The notes beneath the pieces are model-generated. The model worked only from the letters and a program-made list of their open reading frames with translations, was not told where the DNA came from and did not search any database. Shown here one piece after another: positions 17,875-27,251 of a DNA stretch of 64,000 nucleotides. The translations under genes and the position numbers were made by a program. Source of the DNA: Bryobacter sp. (GTDB lineage Bacteria > Acidobacteriota > Terriglobia > Bryobacterales > Bryobacteraceae); contig JALHNI010000019.1 of the NCBI GenBank assembly GCA_022843605.1, positions 1 to 64,000 on the forward strand, given 5' to 3'. Numbering within the stretch: position 1 is the stretch's first letter; each line of letters begins with the position of its first letter.

Positions 17875-19238
17875 ACGGCGCGCGTGCGCCAGGCGAAGAA
17901 GACGGGGATGCCCATCAGGACGATGATGAGGCCGGGCCAGGTGTAAGCGGGTTTGTAGAGCAGCAACAGGATTTCGACGAGTCCGGCCAGAAGGATGTAA
18001 GCGGCAGGCAGGATCGGGTAGCCCCAGGCTTTGTAGGGTCTGGGGACGTTGGGGCGCGTGCGGCGGAGGACGAAGATGCCGGCGATGGTGAGCATGTAGA
18101 AGAGCAGGACGGCGAAGATGACGTAATCGAGCAAGTCGCCGTAGCGGCCGGTTAAGGTGAGAAGGCAGGTCCAGAGGCATTGCAGGACCAGGGACATGAC
18201 GGGGGCCTTGGTGACGGGATTGAGCTTGGCGACGGACTTGAAGAAGAGGCCGTCGAGGGCCATGGCGTAGAAGACGCGGGCGCCGGCGAGGATGAGTCCG
18301 TTGACGCAGCCGAAGGTGGAGATCATGATGGCGACGGCCATGATTTGCGCAGCGCCGTTGCCCATGAATTGCGAGACGACCAGGGTGGCGACACGGTCCT
18401 GGGGCGCGGTCTTGATGGCTTCGAGCGGCAGGACGTTCAGGTAGACGAGATTGCAGGCGATGTAGAGCAGCGAGACGATGCCGACGCCGAGGACGAGCGA
18501 GAGCGGGACGTTGCGCTGGGGGTTCTTGATTTCGCCCGCGGTGAAGGTGACGTTGTTCCAGGCATCTGAGGAGAACAGTGAGCCGACCAGGGCTACGCCG
18601 ACCAATTTGATGACCAGCCAGCCGCTGACGCCATCGCCCCAGAAGTTGGTGAAGTTGGCGGCGACGGCGGCTTCATTGCGGCCGAGGACGAGCCCGAGGA
18701 CGACGAGGCCCAGCAACGCGCCGGTCTTGGCGACGGTGAAGACGTTCTGTACCAGGGCGCCGAGGCCGATGCCGCGGGTGTTGACCCAGGTGAGCAGGAG
18801 GACGATGGAAATGGCGACGGTTTGTTGGGTGTTGACGAAGGGGAGAAGTTGATTATCCGCGGCGATCCAGGGGAAGAAGACGCCGGCGAATTTGGCGAAG
18901 GCGACGGCGACGGCGGCGATGGTGCCGGTTTGGATGACGAGGAACATGGTCCAGCCGAAGAGGAAGCCGGCGAGGGGACCGAAGGCTTCGCGCAGATAGA
19001 CGTACTGGCCGCCGGCCTGGGGCATCATCGCGGCGAGTTCGCCGTAGCTCAAGGCGGCCATCATGGTGAGCAGCGCGGTAAAGACCCAGGCGGCGATGAG
19101 CAGTCCTGGAGAGTCGACCTGGCGCGCAATGTCGGCAGAGACGATGAAGATGCCGGAGCCGATCATGGAGCCGATGACGATGGTGGTGGAACTGAGTAAG
19201 CCCAGGCGTGGTTCTAGTTGGGGAGTAGGCGAAGCCAT
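17871..19238 (-). CDS. APC-family amino acid permease
   Basis: A 455-residue inner-membrane transporter with about 12 predicted helices. The family signature TIVIGSMIGSGIFIV is in helix 1, and GELAAMMPQAGGQYVYLREA follows helix 2, as in Lat-type exchangers and related permeases. It probably takes up or exchanges an amino acid with proton or substrate coupling; the substrate is unknown. ATG 19238 has AAGGA about 8 bases upstream and lies inside the end of thiE (25-base overlap), so the longer frame to 19397 is rejected. Co-transcription with thiE is likely. Confidence 0.9.
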   Translation of the reverse strand: MASPTPQLEPRLGLLSSTTIVIGSMIGSGIFIVSADIARQVDSPGLLIAAWVFTALLTMMAALSYGELAAMMPQAGGQYVYLREAFGPLAGFLFGWTMFLVIQTGTIAAVAVAFAKFAGVFFPWIAADNQLLPFVNTQQTVAISIVLLLTWVNTRGIGLGALVQNVFTVAKTGALLGLVVLGLVLGRNEAAVAANFTNFWGDGVSGWLVIKLVGVALVGSLFSSDAWNNVTFTAGEIKNPQRNVPLSLVLGVGIVSLLYIACNLVYLNVLPLEAIKTAPQDRVATLVVSQFMGNGAAQIMAVAIMISTFGCVNGLILAGARVFYAMALDGLFFKSVAKLNPVTKAPVMSLVLQCLWTCLLTLTGRYGDLLDYVIFAVLLFYMLTIAGIFVLRRTRPNVPRPYKAWGYPILPAAYILLAGLVEILLLLYKPAYTWPGLIIVLMGIPVFFAWRTRAV

Positions 19239-19840
19239 GCGTCCGTCCTTTGTTTGAGGAGATCCAAGGTGAGCGGGCCGGCATAGAGCCCCCCGATGAT
19301 GGCCACGGAATCGGCGCCCGCATCCATCACTTGGGGGGCGTTGGCGAGTGTGATTCCGCCGATGGCGACTAGGGGGCGAGCGGACAGGGGCCGCCACTGG
19401 CGCAATTGTTCCAGGCCGACAACGGGGTCGGGATTCAGTTTGGAACCGGTGGCGAAGATCGGCCCGAGGGCGAGATAGTCGGCTTCGGGCGGCGCCGTTT
19501 CAAGTTGTTGAGGGTTATGCGTGGAGAAGCCCAAAAGCCCGGAGCCCATGACGGCGCGGGCCGCAGCGCACGGCAAATCGTCCTGCCCCACATGCAGGCC
19601 GCATTGCAGAATTCGGGCCACATCGGCGCGATCATTCATGACGAAGGTGGCGCCATGCTGAGCGCAGAGGGATTGGAGTTGCCGGGCGGTCTCAAACAGG
19701 GAGCGCGAGAGATGTTGCTTGTGACGCAGTTGCAGGATACGCGCACCGGCGGAGAGAATTGCCTCCGCGGCGTCGAGGGGGGCGAGGCCTTGGGCTTCTA
19801 AAGCCTGAATATCGAGGATCGGGTAAAAAGCCGGCAGCAT
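19214..19840 (-). CDS. thiE: Thiamine-phosphate synthase
   Basis: A 208-residue TIM-barrel enzyme that joins HMP pyrophosphate and thiazole phosphate to make thiamine phosphate. Visible family blocks: ILQLRHKQ (pyrophosphate-binding lysine region), FVMNDRADVA, GLHVGQDDLP, the ALGPIFATGSK phosphate loop and LVAIGGITLANAPQVMDAGADSVAIIGG. Length is typical. The start is set at ATG 19840; there is no clear Shine-Dalgarno site. The gene diverges from 19852 by 11 bp. No other thiamine pathway gene is adjacent, although a YjbQ protein linked to thiamine phosphate lies at 31827. Confidence 0.93.
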   Translation of the reverse strand: MLPAFYPILDIQALEAQGLAPLDAAEAILSAGARILQLRHKQHLSRSLFETARQLQSLCAQHGATFVMNDRADVARILQCGLHVGQDDLPCAAARAVMGSGLLGFSTHNPQQLETAPPEADYLALGPIFATGSKLNPDPVVGLEQLRQWRPLSARPLVAIGGITLANAPQVMDAGADSVAIIGGLYAGPLTLDLLKQRTDAWLRLLPN

Positions 19841-19851
19841 GCGGAAGCCAC

Positions 19852-21051
19852 ATGATAGCTTGGATTTTCTCGATGACACTACTTCTGCCCGCGGTGGCCA
19901 TGATGCTGGGTTGGGGATTGCGCGGCTTCATCGGCGGCGGACCGTTGGGGGCGATGATTCCCGGGGCCATGGTGGCGCTGGCGATCTGCGTGACGCGCGG
20001 CTTTAGTCCGGCGGCGCGGGCGTGCGCGTTTGGCGCGATCGCGATCAGTTTCGGCGGGGAGATGACCTACGGGCAGACCGTGGGCGCGGCAGTGGCCAGC
20101 GAGAGCCGGGCTTGGGGGTTGCTGGGTTTGGCGGTGAAGGGGGGCGTTTGGGGCTTGCTGGGCGGAGGGGTGATGAGCCTGGGCTTTGCGCGGATCAGCG
20201 CAAGACGGATGGCGCAGATCGGGCTGGTGCTGACAGCGGCGACGTGGGTGGGCTGGAAGGTGGTGAACCAGCCGAAGCTGATCTACTTCTCGAATCGGCT
20301 GGACCGGCCACGCGAAGAGGTGTGGGCGGGCTTCCTGCTGGCCGGCCTGACGCTGGTGATTTGGCTGGGCCGGAGCCAGCCGCATTTGGCACGATTCGCG
20401 GGGTGGGGAGCATTGGGCGGCGGGTTGGGCTTCGGGCTGGGCGGTGCGGTGCAGGCGTACGGCATCGAGTACTTTGGGCGCGGATACCCATGGTGGAAGG
20501 GCATGGAGTTTACGTTCGGTCTGCTGCTCGGATTGGCGCTCGCATGGGCGGCAAGGCAGTTGCCGAGGCCAGACGAGGCGGAGCTGGCGCGGGAGACGAT
20601 GGGGAAGAGTTTGCTGCAGGGGGCGAGCTACGGGCTGATCCTGCTGGGGTTGGCGGGGAGACTGCCGATGCGGTTCGAGTTTTTGATTCTGGGCGGGGTG
20701 GCGCTTTGGCTGGTGGCGCGGAGTCCGTCGGGAGGGTGGCAACTGGGGGTAACGATACCGGTGGCGGCAGCCGCAATGGATTTGGCCGAGGTGCGGAACG
20801 AGGAGTGGCAGCAGGTGGCGGCGGTTTTATTTTCGGTCGCCTTTGGTTGGACGGTGGCGCGGTATGCCGATACGGCGCCCAGGGCATTGTTGCTGTTGAC
20901 TTGGGCCACCACGGCAATCGCGACGGTGAAGTTTGGGGTGCAGGGCAGCGGGGCGGAGAACATGGTGGGGGTGGCATTCGTGGCCATGGCGGTCGCGATG
21001 ACGATGATGATTCGTAAGTTCACCCGTGGACCCTGGCCCGATGCGCCATAA
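19852..21051 (+). CDS. Polytopic membrane protein of unknown function
   Basis: A 399-residue integral membrane protein with roughly ten hydrophobic segments rich in Gly, Ala, Leu and Trp, such as TLLLPAVAMMLGWGLRGF, GLGFGLGGAVQAYG and LLLTWATTAIATVKFGVQ. The start at 19852 is supported by GCGGAAG about 6 bases upstream; the frame upstream runs antisense through thiE. It sits 8 bp before glgB and could be in the same operon. I recognise no family motif. A transport or carbohydrate-related role would be guesswork from position alone. Confidence 0.75.
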   Translation: MIAWIFSMTLLLPAVAMMLGWGLRGFIGGGPLGAMIPGAMVALAICVTRGFSPAARACAFGAIAISFGGEMTYGQTVGAAVASESRAWGLLGLAVKGGVWGLLGGGVMSLGFARISARRMAQIGLVLTAATWVGWKVVNQPKLIYFSNRLDRPREEVWAGFLLAGLTLVIWLGRSQPHLARFAGWGALGGGLGFGLGGAVQAYGIEYFGRGYPWWKGMEFTFGLLLGLALAWAARQLPRPDEAELARETMGKSLLQGASYGLILLGLAGRLPMRFEFLILGGVALWLVARSPSGGWQLGVTIPVAAAAMDLAEVRNEEWQQVAAVLFSVAFGWTVARYADTAPRALLLLTWATTAIATVKFGVQGSGAENMVGVAFVAMAVAMTMMIRKFTRGPWPDAP

Positions 21052-21059
21052 TAGGGCGC

Positions 21060-23408
21060 ATGTCCGCTCTTGTTCCCGCGGAGATTGACTCCATTACCGG
21101 TGGTTACCACGGTGACCCGTTTAGCATTCTAGGACCGCACCAGACCGAGGCCGGTTGGGAGGTCCGCGCTTTTCTTCCGCACGCCAGCGAGGCTTCCTTC
21201 ACGACGCTCGACGAAGGGTCGATCCCAATGCGTCGGGTGCATGACGATGGATTCTTTGTCGCTTCCCTGCCCCAGCGGCCCAGCCGCTACATGATCAGCC
21301 TGACTCGCCGCACGGGCGAAACGCAGTTGATCGAGGACCCTTACCGGTTTTCGCCACGCATTAGCGGCTTCGATTTGCATCTGTTCGGCGAAGGCTCCCA
21401 CCAGTCGGCACACCAGTTTCTGGGGGCACACGCGCTTGAGCACGAAGGCGTAAACGGCGTGCAGTTTGCCGTCTGGGCTCCGAACGCCAATGTGGTGCTG
21501 GTGACGGGCAGCTTCAACGATTGGGATATGCGGGCGCTGCCGATGCGGCGTCGTGATGGCGGGGTGTGGGAGTTGTTTGTGCCGGGCGTCGAGCCGGGCG
21601 CGGTCTATAAGTACTTTATTCGGTCCAGCATGAATGGCTACAGCGTGCTGAAGGCTGACCCCTACGCCTTCGCGGCCGAACTGCCGCCCGCCACGGGCTC
21701 AATTGTCGCGCCGCCGGATCGCTTTGAGTGGAATGACGAAAGCTGGATCGCGCAGCGTTCGGCCACGAATTGGCATGCGGCGCCGATGTCGATTTACGAA
21801 GTGCATTTAGGCTCCTGGCTGCGGGGCGAGCCGAACGAGAAGAGCGAGGGCGAACTCAGTTATCGCGAGTTGGCCGGCAAGCTGATTCCGTATGCGCTGG
21901 AGATGAACTACACGCATCTGGAGTTGCTCCCGATCACCGAGCACCCGTTTTCGGGCTCATGGGGCTATCAGGTAACGGGGATGTTCGCGCCGACTTCGCG
22001 GCACGGGTCACCGGACGACTTCCGGTATTTCGTGGATCAGTGCCATCAGGCCGGCTTAGGGGTGATTCTGGATTGGGTGCCGGGACACTTCCCGCGGGAT
22101 CTCCATGGGCTGCACTACTTCGACGGCAGTTTCCTTTATGAGCATGCCGATCCGCGGCAGGGCGAGCATAAGGAATGGGGCACGCTGATCTTCAACTACG
22201 GCCGGCCCGAGGTGCAGAGCTTTCTGCTCTCGAGCGCCACCTTCTGGCTGGACGCCTTTCACCTGGACGGCTTCCGCGTGGATGCCGTGGCCAGCATGTT
22301 GTATCTGGACTTCGGCAAGAAAGAGGGCGAATGGCTGCCGAATCGCTACGGCGGCAGCGAGAATCTGGAGGCGATCTCCTTTCTGCGGCGATTCAACGAG
22401 GCTTGCCACAAACAGGCGGGCATCTTGACGATCGCGGAAGAATCAACTTCGTTTCCGGGTGTGACGCACCCCACCTACGTCGGCGGCTTGGGCTTCTCGA
22501 TGAAGTGGAACATGGGCTGGATGCATGACATGTTCAACTACTTCAAGCAGGACCCGATCTTCCGCAAGGGAGTGCACCAGAGCCTGACGTTCTCGATCAT
22601 GTATGCGTTCAGCGAGAGCTTCGTGTTGCCGATTTCGCATGACGAGGTGGTGCACGGAAAGTCGTCGTTGATCGGCAAGATGCCGGGAGACGAATGGCAG
22701 CGGTTTGCGAATGCGCGATGCTTTCTGGCGTTTATGTATGGGCATCCGGGCAAGAAACTGCTGTTTATGGGCCAGGAGATCGGCCAGTACGAGGAGTGGA
22801 ACGAGAAACGGTCGGTACGGTGGGATCTCTTGCAGTTTCCGCACCATCGGGCGTTGAGATCGTTGGTGACGGAGTTGAACCGGCTGCATCGGGATGAGCC
22901 GGCGCTGCATGAAATCGACAACCAAATGCGCGGCTTTGAATGGGTGGACTTCAAGGATGTGGAGTCGTCGGTATTGTCGTTCCTGCGGCGCGGTCGCAAC
23001 GGGGGCGACGTGATACTCTTCGTCTGCAACTTCACGCCAATTGTGCGATATGACTACCGGCTGGGCGTGCCGAATCCCGGTATGTGGGACGAGGTGCTGA
23101 ACACGGACGCCAGCGAGTTCGGCGGTTCCGGCGTGGGCAGCGGTCGCGAGATTTATGCCGAAGCGGTGGGGACCCATGGGCGTCCGGCGAGTGTGCGGAT
23201 CGCGCTGCCGCCGTTGGCGGTGGTGGCCTACAAGTGGCGGCGTCCGCCCGAAGCGGAGGATCCGGACAAGCTGAAGCGAGAGCCGCTACCGTTCTCCGAC
23301 GCCGATGTTGCGCGCATTGTGGCGGAACAGGCCCTGGAAGATCCGGAATTGGCCTACGCCTTGGCGGACAACCAGAAAACGGAGACCGATGAAACTCAAA
23401 GCAGCTGA
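21060..23408 (+). CDS. glgB: 1,4-alpha-glucan branching enzyme
   Basis: A 782-residue GH13 enzyme that makes alpha-1,6 branches in glycogen. Domains in order: GlgB N-terminal domain (YHGDPFSILGPHQ), CBM48 (VQFAVWAPNANVVLVTGSF), the catalytic barrel, and a C-terminal beta domain. Catalytic residues are visible: nucleophile aspartate in DGFRVDAVASM, acid/base glutamate in ILTIAEES, and the transition-state aspartate in ISHDEVVHGKSS. The C-terminal 40 residues are an acidic extension beyond the usual end. Its last 20 bases overlap the next gene. No other glg genes are in the window. Confidence 0.96.
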   Translation: MSALVPAEIDSITGGYHGDPFSILGPHQTEAGWEVRAFLPHASEASFTTLDEGSIPMRRVHDDGFFVASLPQRPSRYMISLTRRTGETQLIEDPYRFSPRISGFDLHLFGEGSHQSAHQFLGAHALEHEGVNGVQFAVWAPNANVVLVTGSFNDWDMRALPMRRRDGGVWELFVPGVEPGAVYKYFIRSSMNGYSVLKADPYAFAAELPPATGSIVAPPDRFEWNDESWIAQRSATNWHAAPMSIYEVHLGSWLRGEPNEKSEGELSYRELAGKLIPYALEMNYTHLELLPITEHPFSGSWGYQVTGMFAPTSRHGSPDDFRYFVDQCHQAGLGVILDWVPGHFPRDLHGLHYFDGSFLYEHADPRQGEHKEWGTLIFNYGRPEVQSFLLSSATFWLDAFHLDGFRVDAVASMLYLDFGKKEGEWLPNRYGGSENLEAISFLRRFNEACHKQAGILTIAEESTSFPGVTHPTYVGGLGFSMKWNMGWMHDMFNYFKQDPIFRKGVHQSLTFSIMYAFSESFVLPISHDEVVHGKSSLIGKMPGDEWQRFANARCFLAFMYGHPGKKLLFMGQEIGQYEEWNEKRSVRWDLLQFPHHRALRSLVTELNRLHRDEPALHEIDNQMRGFEWVDFKDVESSVLSFLRRGRNGGDVILFVCNFTPIVRYDYRLGVPNPGMWDEVLNTDASEFGGSGVGSGREIYAEAVGTHGRPASVRIALPPLAVVAYKWRRPPEAEDPDKLKREPLPFSDADVARIVAEQALEDPELAYALADNQKTETDETQSS

Positions 23409-23676
23409 GCTCGACACGAGGCTCGCAGCCTTGCCCGGATGGAGTCTGCAAGACGGAAAGATCCACCGGGAGTACGAGTTCAAAGACTTCGCCGGCGCGA
23501 TCGGATTCATGACCATGGCGGCGCTGAAGATCGAGACGCTTGACCACCATCCTGAGTGGGCAAACGTTTACAATCGAGTAAGTGTTGATCTGGTTACCCA
23601 TAGTGCGGGAGGAATTACGATGAAGGATCTCGCCCTGGCGGCAGTGTTGGAACAGGTGGCGCAACGGTTCGCATGA
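23389..23676 (+). CDS. 4a-hydroxytetrahydrobiopterin (pterin carbinolamine) dehydratase
   Basis: A 95-residue PCD/DCoH-family enzyme that dehydrates pterin-4a-carbinolamine after aromatic amino acid hydroxylation. The family signature is intact: ETLDHHPEWANVYNRVSVDL with the two catalytic histidines, and a further histidine in VTHSAGGITMKDLALA. The start inside glgB has GGAG upstream, so the frame extension from 23305 is not used. The stop overlaps the next start (ATGA). No phenylalanine hydroxylase gene is nearby, so it may serve a distant enzyme or molybdopterin metabolism. Confidence 0.92.
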   Translation: MKLKAAELDTRLAALPGWSLQDGKIHREYEFKDFAGAIGFMTMAALKIETLDHHPEWANVYNRVSVDLVTHSAGGITMKDLALAAVLEQVAQRFA

Positions 23677-25970
23677 GAATGATCCGGTTGCTTGGCCTGG
23701 CAGGCGTATTGACGTGGCTGGCAGTGGCCGCCCCGCCGACGTCGACGAATTGGAATGGTTCGCTAGTTCTCGATCGGCTGATTGAAGACGCCGTGAGTAA
23801 GGACCAGATTCCGGGGGCCGTGCTCCTGGTTGGCCATCGAGGCAAGGTGCTGCACCATAAGGCCTACGGCATGCGCGTTCTCTCGCCGGCCAAAGAGCCG
23901 ATGACGCTGGACACGGTGTTCGATGCGGCGTCGTTGACGAAGGTGGTGGCGACGACTTCGGCCATTATGAAGCTGGTGGAGAATGGCCAAATTCGTCTGA
24001 TGGATCCGGTGGTGACGTATTTGCCTGAGTTCCAAGGGGGCAAGTCGGCGATTACGGTGAAGCAATTGCTGACCCACTTCTCTGGGATGCGACCGGACGT
24101 GGACCTGTCGCCGGAATGGTCCGGCTACAACACCGGAATTCAGTTGGCTCTGCGCGACAAGCCGGTGGCCGAGCCGAATGCACGTTTTATCTATTCAGAC
24201 ATCAACTTCGTGCTGCTGGGGGAGATCGTGCGCCGGGTATCCGGTGTGACGCTGGCGGAATACACGCGGCGGGAGATCTTTGCGCCACTGCAGATGACGG
24301 ATACAAGGTTTCAACCTCCGGCTTCGTGGATTCCGCGCATTGCCCCGACGGAGCTTTACAAGGGCATGCCGGGACCGTTGAGGGGCGTGGTGCATGATCC
24401 AACGGCGCGTTTTATGGGGGGCATCGCGGGACATGCGGGCCTGTTCACGACGGCGATCGACCTATCGAAATTCTGCGACATGATGCTGGGCCTGGGGGAA
24501 ACCGTGCAAAGCCCATCCGGGCCGGTGCATATCTTCTCGCCGTTCACTGTCCAGAAGTTCACGACGCCGCAGACGCCGCCTAGCATGCCCGCGATCCGCG
24601 GTTTGGGCTGGGATATCGATTCGGCCTATGCCGGCCAACGAGGCGATCTGTTTCCGGCGACCGGATACGGGCATACGGGCTTTACCGGGACGTCGATCTG
24701 GGTGGATCCGGGGACGCAGACGTACATCATTCTGATGTCGAATTCGGTGCACCCGTACCGGCGTCCTGCGGTGGTTTCGTTGCGTGGGCGGGTGGCGTCG
24801 GTGGTGGCGGCGAATCTGCCGGCGGGGTCGATGATCGCAGCGAAGAGCGGCCTGGAAGTGGCGGCGGCGCGGCAGTTTTCGGATTTTGCGGGACAGCGGG
24901 TCGGGCTGATCACCAACCATACGGGGCTGATGCCGGACGGACGCCGGAATATTGACGTGATGCTCGCCGCGGGCGTGAAACTGGTGAGTCTGTTCGCTCC
25001 GGAGCATGGACTGCTCGGGGTGGAAGATCACGAGAAGGTGGCGGACGCGCGCGACACCAAGTCGGGACTGCCGGTCTTCAGCCTGTATCAAGGTGAGAAT
25101 CGCAAGCCGAATCCACGGCATTTGCAGGGCCTGCAGGGGCTGGTATTCGATGTGCAGGATGCGGGGGTGCGGTTCTATACGTATCTCTCGACGATGAAGA
25201 ATGCCATGGAGGCCGCGGCCGAGAGTAACCTGACGTTCTACGTCCTGGACCGGCCGAACCCGATCACGGGCCGGCATGTTGAAGGGCCACTGTTGGATGA
25301 GGATTTGGTGTCGTTCGTGGCCACCATCCCCATGCCGGTGCGCCACGGGATGACCTTGGGCGAACTCGCGGGCCTGATCAACTCGACGCTCAAGAAGCCG
25401 GTGAAGCTGAGTGTGGTGCGGATGCAGGGATGGCGCCGCCAGGACTGGTATGACTCAACGGGGCAGTTGTGGCTGGACCTTTCGCCGAATCTGCGTTCTT
25501 TGAATGCGGCGGCGCTGTATCCAGGTGTGGCGCTGATCGAGTACTCGAAGAACTACTCGGTGGGCCGCGGCACGGATGCGCCTTTCGAGCAAGTGGGTGC
25601 GGATTGGATTCACGGCCAGCAACTGGCGAGTTATCTGAACCGGCGCAATATTCCCGGGGTGCGATTCTATGCCACCCGGTTCACGCCGCAATCGTCGTAT
25701 TTCGCTAAGCAGTCGATAGAGGGCGTGCGGTTTGTGGTGACGGATCGCGAGGCGCTCGATTCGACGCGCTTGGGGCTGGAGATCTGTGTGGCATTAAACA
25801 CGCTGTATCCGGGCAAGATCGACTTCCCCGCGAGCTTAAAGCTGATCGGCAATCGGCAGACGATCGCCTCGATTCAAGCGATGGAAGACCCCAAGAGCAT
25901 TCAGCGCTCGTGGGAGCCGGCATTGGAACGCTGGTCGCAGTTACGGCAGGAGTTTTTGCTGTATCCCTAA
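23673..25970 (+). CDS. Serine hydrolase (beta-lactamase fold) fused to NamZ/DUF1343 domain
   Basis: A 765-residue secreted two-domain protein. A signal peptide (about 1-20) precedes a class C beta-lactamase/DD-peptidase-type domain (about 30-380) with the S87-LTK90 nucleophile motif and the YSD equivalent of YxN. From about 395 a DUF1343 domain begins (FAGQRVGLITNHTG), with APEHGLLG, FDVQDAGVRFYTYLSTM and VLDRPNPITGRHVEG. DUF1343 includes NamZ, an exo-N-acetylmuramidase that releases terminal MurNAc from peptidoglycan chains. The fusion joins a peptide-acting and a sugar-acting wall hydrolase in one periplasmic chain. The start overlaps the dehydratase stop; the end overlaps a convergent gene by four bases. 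Confidence 0.9.
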   Translation: MRMIRLLGLAGVLTWLAVAAPPTSTNWNGSLVLDRLIEDAVSKDQIPGAVLLVGHRGKVLHHKAYGMRVLSPAKEPMTLDTVFDAASLTKVVATTSAIMKLVENGQIRLMDPVVTYLPEFQGGKSAITVKQLLTHFSGMRPDVDLSPEWSGYNTGIQLALRDKPVAEPNARFIYSDINFVLLGEIVRRVSGVTLAEYTRREIFAPLQMTDTRFQPPASWIPRIAPTELYKGMPGPLRGVVHDPTARFMGGIAGHAGLFTTAIDLSKFCDMMLGLGETVQSPSGPVHIFSPFTVQKFTTPQTPPSMPAIRGLGWDIDSAYAGQRGDLFPATGYGHTGFTGTSIWVDPGTQTYIILMSNSVHPYRRPAVVSLRGRVASVVAANLPAGSMIAAKSGLEVAAARQFSDFAGQRVGLITNHTGLMPDGRRNIDVMLAAGVKLVSLFAPEHGLLGVEDHEKVADARDTKSGLPVFSLYQGENRKPNPRHLQGLQGLVFDVQDAGVRFYTYLSTMKNAMEAAAESNLTFYVLDRPNPITGRHVEGPLLDEDLVSFVATIPMPVRHGMTLGELAGLINSTLKKPVKLSVVRMQGWRRQDWYDSTGQLWLDLSPNLRSLNAAALYPGVALIEYSKNYSVGRGTDAPFEQVGADWIHGQQLASYLNRRNIPGVRFYATRFTPQSSYFAKQSIEGVRFVVTDREALDSTRLGLEICVALNTLYPGKIDFPASLKLIGNRQTIASIQAMEDPKSIQRSWEPALERWSQLRQEFLLYP

Positions 25971-26923
25971 GCGGCGGTCAACAGGACTTTCAGGGTGCCG
26001 CGAGTCGCCGCATGCGCGAACGCCTCCGGAGCAGCGCTGAGCGGATAGCGGCCGGCGATCATCTCATCAAGGTGGAGTTTGCCGGAGGCGATGAGGGCGA
26101 GAGCGGGATCGAAGCGGCCGCAGCGGCTACCCACCAGCGTTAACTCGTTGACGATGATCGGTGCGGTATCGACGGCGACATGGCTGGAAACCGTGGACTT
26201 CATGATCAGCGTACCGCGAGGTTCCGTCATGCGGACGGCCTGCGCGAGCCCTTCCGCCGAACCGGTGGCGTCGACGACATAGCGGAAGGTGGCTTCCGGT
26301 AGCGGACCGCTGACGACCTCGGTTTGGACGCCGACCAGGGCCGCGACACTGAGCTTGTCGGCATGACGGCCAAACAAACAGACGCGCAGACCGTGAGCAG
26401 CCAGAACTTGAGCGATCAACAGGCCGAGCTTGCCGTCGCCGAGAACGGCAACGTCGCTGCCCGGCGGAAATGGCACCTGTTCGAGAATCTCGCAGGCGGC
26501 AGCGACGGGTTCGGTGAAGACGGCGTGGTCGTTTGAGACGTGCTGGGGAATCCGGCGCAGGTTCTCTACCGGAAGTGTGAAGAAATCGGCAAAGGCGCCG
26601 GGATGGCGGACGATGCCCAGGACGGTGCGGTGCGGGCAGTGGCGGCCCAGATCGCGGGCGCACCAGTCGCACTTACCGCACGCCAGGTTGATCTCACCGA
26701 CCACGCGCGCACCGACCCAGGCGGGATCATCGGCGGCCGCGACTTCGGCCACGAACTCATGGCCGGGAACGCCGGAAAAGCCATAGTAGCCGCGCTGGAG
26801 TTCGAGGTCAGTATTGCAGATGCCGCCCGTAATGAGACGGAGCAACGCAGATCCGCCGGGGCGAGCGGGCGGGGGCACGTCGCGCAGGGAGACTTCGCCA
26901 TTTTCGATCCAAGTGGTTTTCAT
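25967..26923 (-). CDS. Zinc-dependent alcohol dehydrogenase family (MDR) protein
   Basis: A 318-residue medium-chain dehydrogenase/reductase. The catalytic zinc site is read from GGICNTDLEL and GVPGHEFVAEV; the structural zinc lobe is CGKCDWCARDLGRHC. The nucleotide-binding region VAVLGDGKLGLLIAQVLAAHG has the usual Rossmann pattern. The substrate is not evident; sorbitol- or threonine-type polyol dehydrogenases share this layout. ATG 26923 overlaps the stop of the upstream helix-hairpin-helix gene (ATGA on the minus strand), so translation is coupled and the upstream frame extension is rejected. Confidence 0.9.
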   Translation of the reverse strand: MKTTWIENGEVSLRDVPPPARPGGSALLRLITGGICNTDLELQRGYYGFSGVPGHEFVAEVAAADDPAWVGARVVGEINLACGKCDWCARDLGRHCPHRTVLGIVRHPGAFADFFTLPVENLRRIPQHVSNDHAVFTEPVAAACEILEQVPFPPGSDVAVLGDGKLGLLIAQVLAAHGLRVCLFGRHADKLSVAALVGVQTEVVSGPLPEATFRYVVDATGSAEGLAQAVRMTEPRGTLIMKSTVSSHVAVDTAPIIVNELTLVGSRCGRFDPALALIASGKLHLDEMIAGRYPLSAAPEAFAHAATRGTLKVLLTAA

Positions 26924-27240
26924 TCGGTTGGGGATTGATCCAATTTGCCGGCCCGTCGTTGACGGCTCCACCACCACCATTGACGTTGTTCGTCGGGCAG
27001 GCCGGAGTCGCGCGCCTGGGCCACGGCGCAGCGGAAAACGTCCAGGACACAGATGTCCTGTTGGCGGCCGGTGAGAACTGACAAACGGCGATACATCTCG
27101 TCGGGATTCTGGCGCGCAAGGTCGCGGACGGAAGAGACGCCAAGCATGGCGAGGTCGCGCAGCATGGCGCCGCCGATTCCAGTGAGGTCTTTCAAGTCGC
27201 GATTGGGCATTGCGCCGGTTCCATGGTGGTAACTTTCCAT
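26920..27240 (-). CDS. Cdd1-like helix-hairpin-helix protein
   Basis: A 106-residue small protein resembling the Cdd1 (pathogenicity locus) family. It has a helix-hairpin-helix segment (LKDLTGIGGAMLRDLAMLGV), then SVRDLARQNPDEMYRRL and the family-like QDICVLDVFRCAVAQARD, ending in a tryptophan run (QWWWW). Such folds often bind DNA, but Cdd1 function is not established. An internal ATG at 27210 with GGAA upstream is a possible alternative start that would remove ten residues. It is coupled to the dehydrogenase gene by overlap and lies 11 bp past the membrane protein gene at 27252. Confidence 0.8.
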   Translation of the reverse strand: MESYHHGTGAMPNRDLKDLTGIGGAMLRDLAMLGVSSVRDLARQNPDEMYRRLSVLTGRQQDICVLDVFRCAVAQARDSGLPDEQRQWWWWSRQRRAGKLDQSPTE

Positions 27241-27251
27241 GCTAACCCAGG

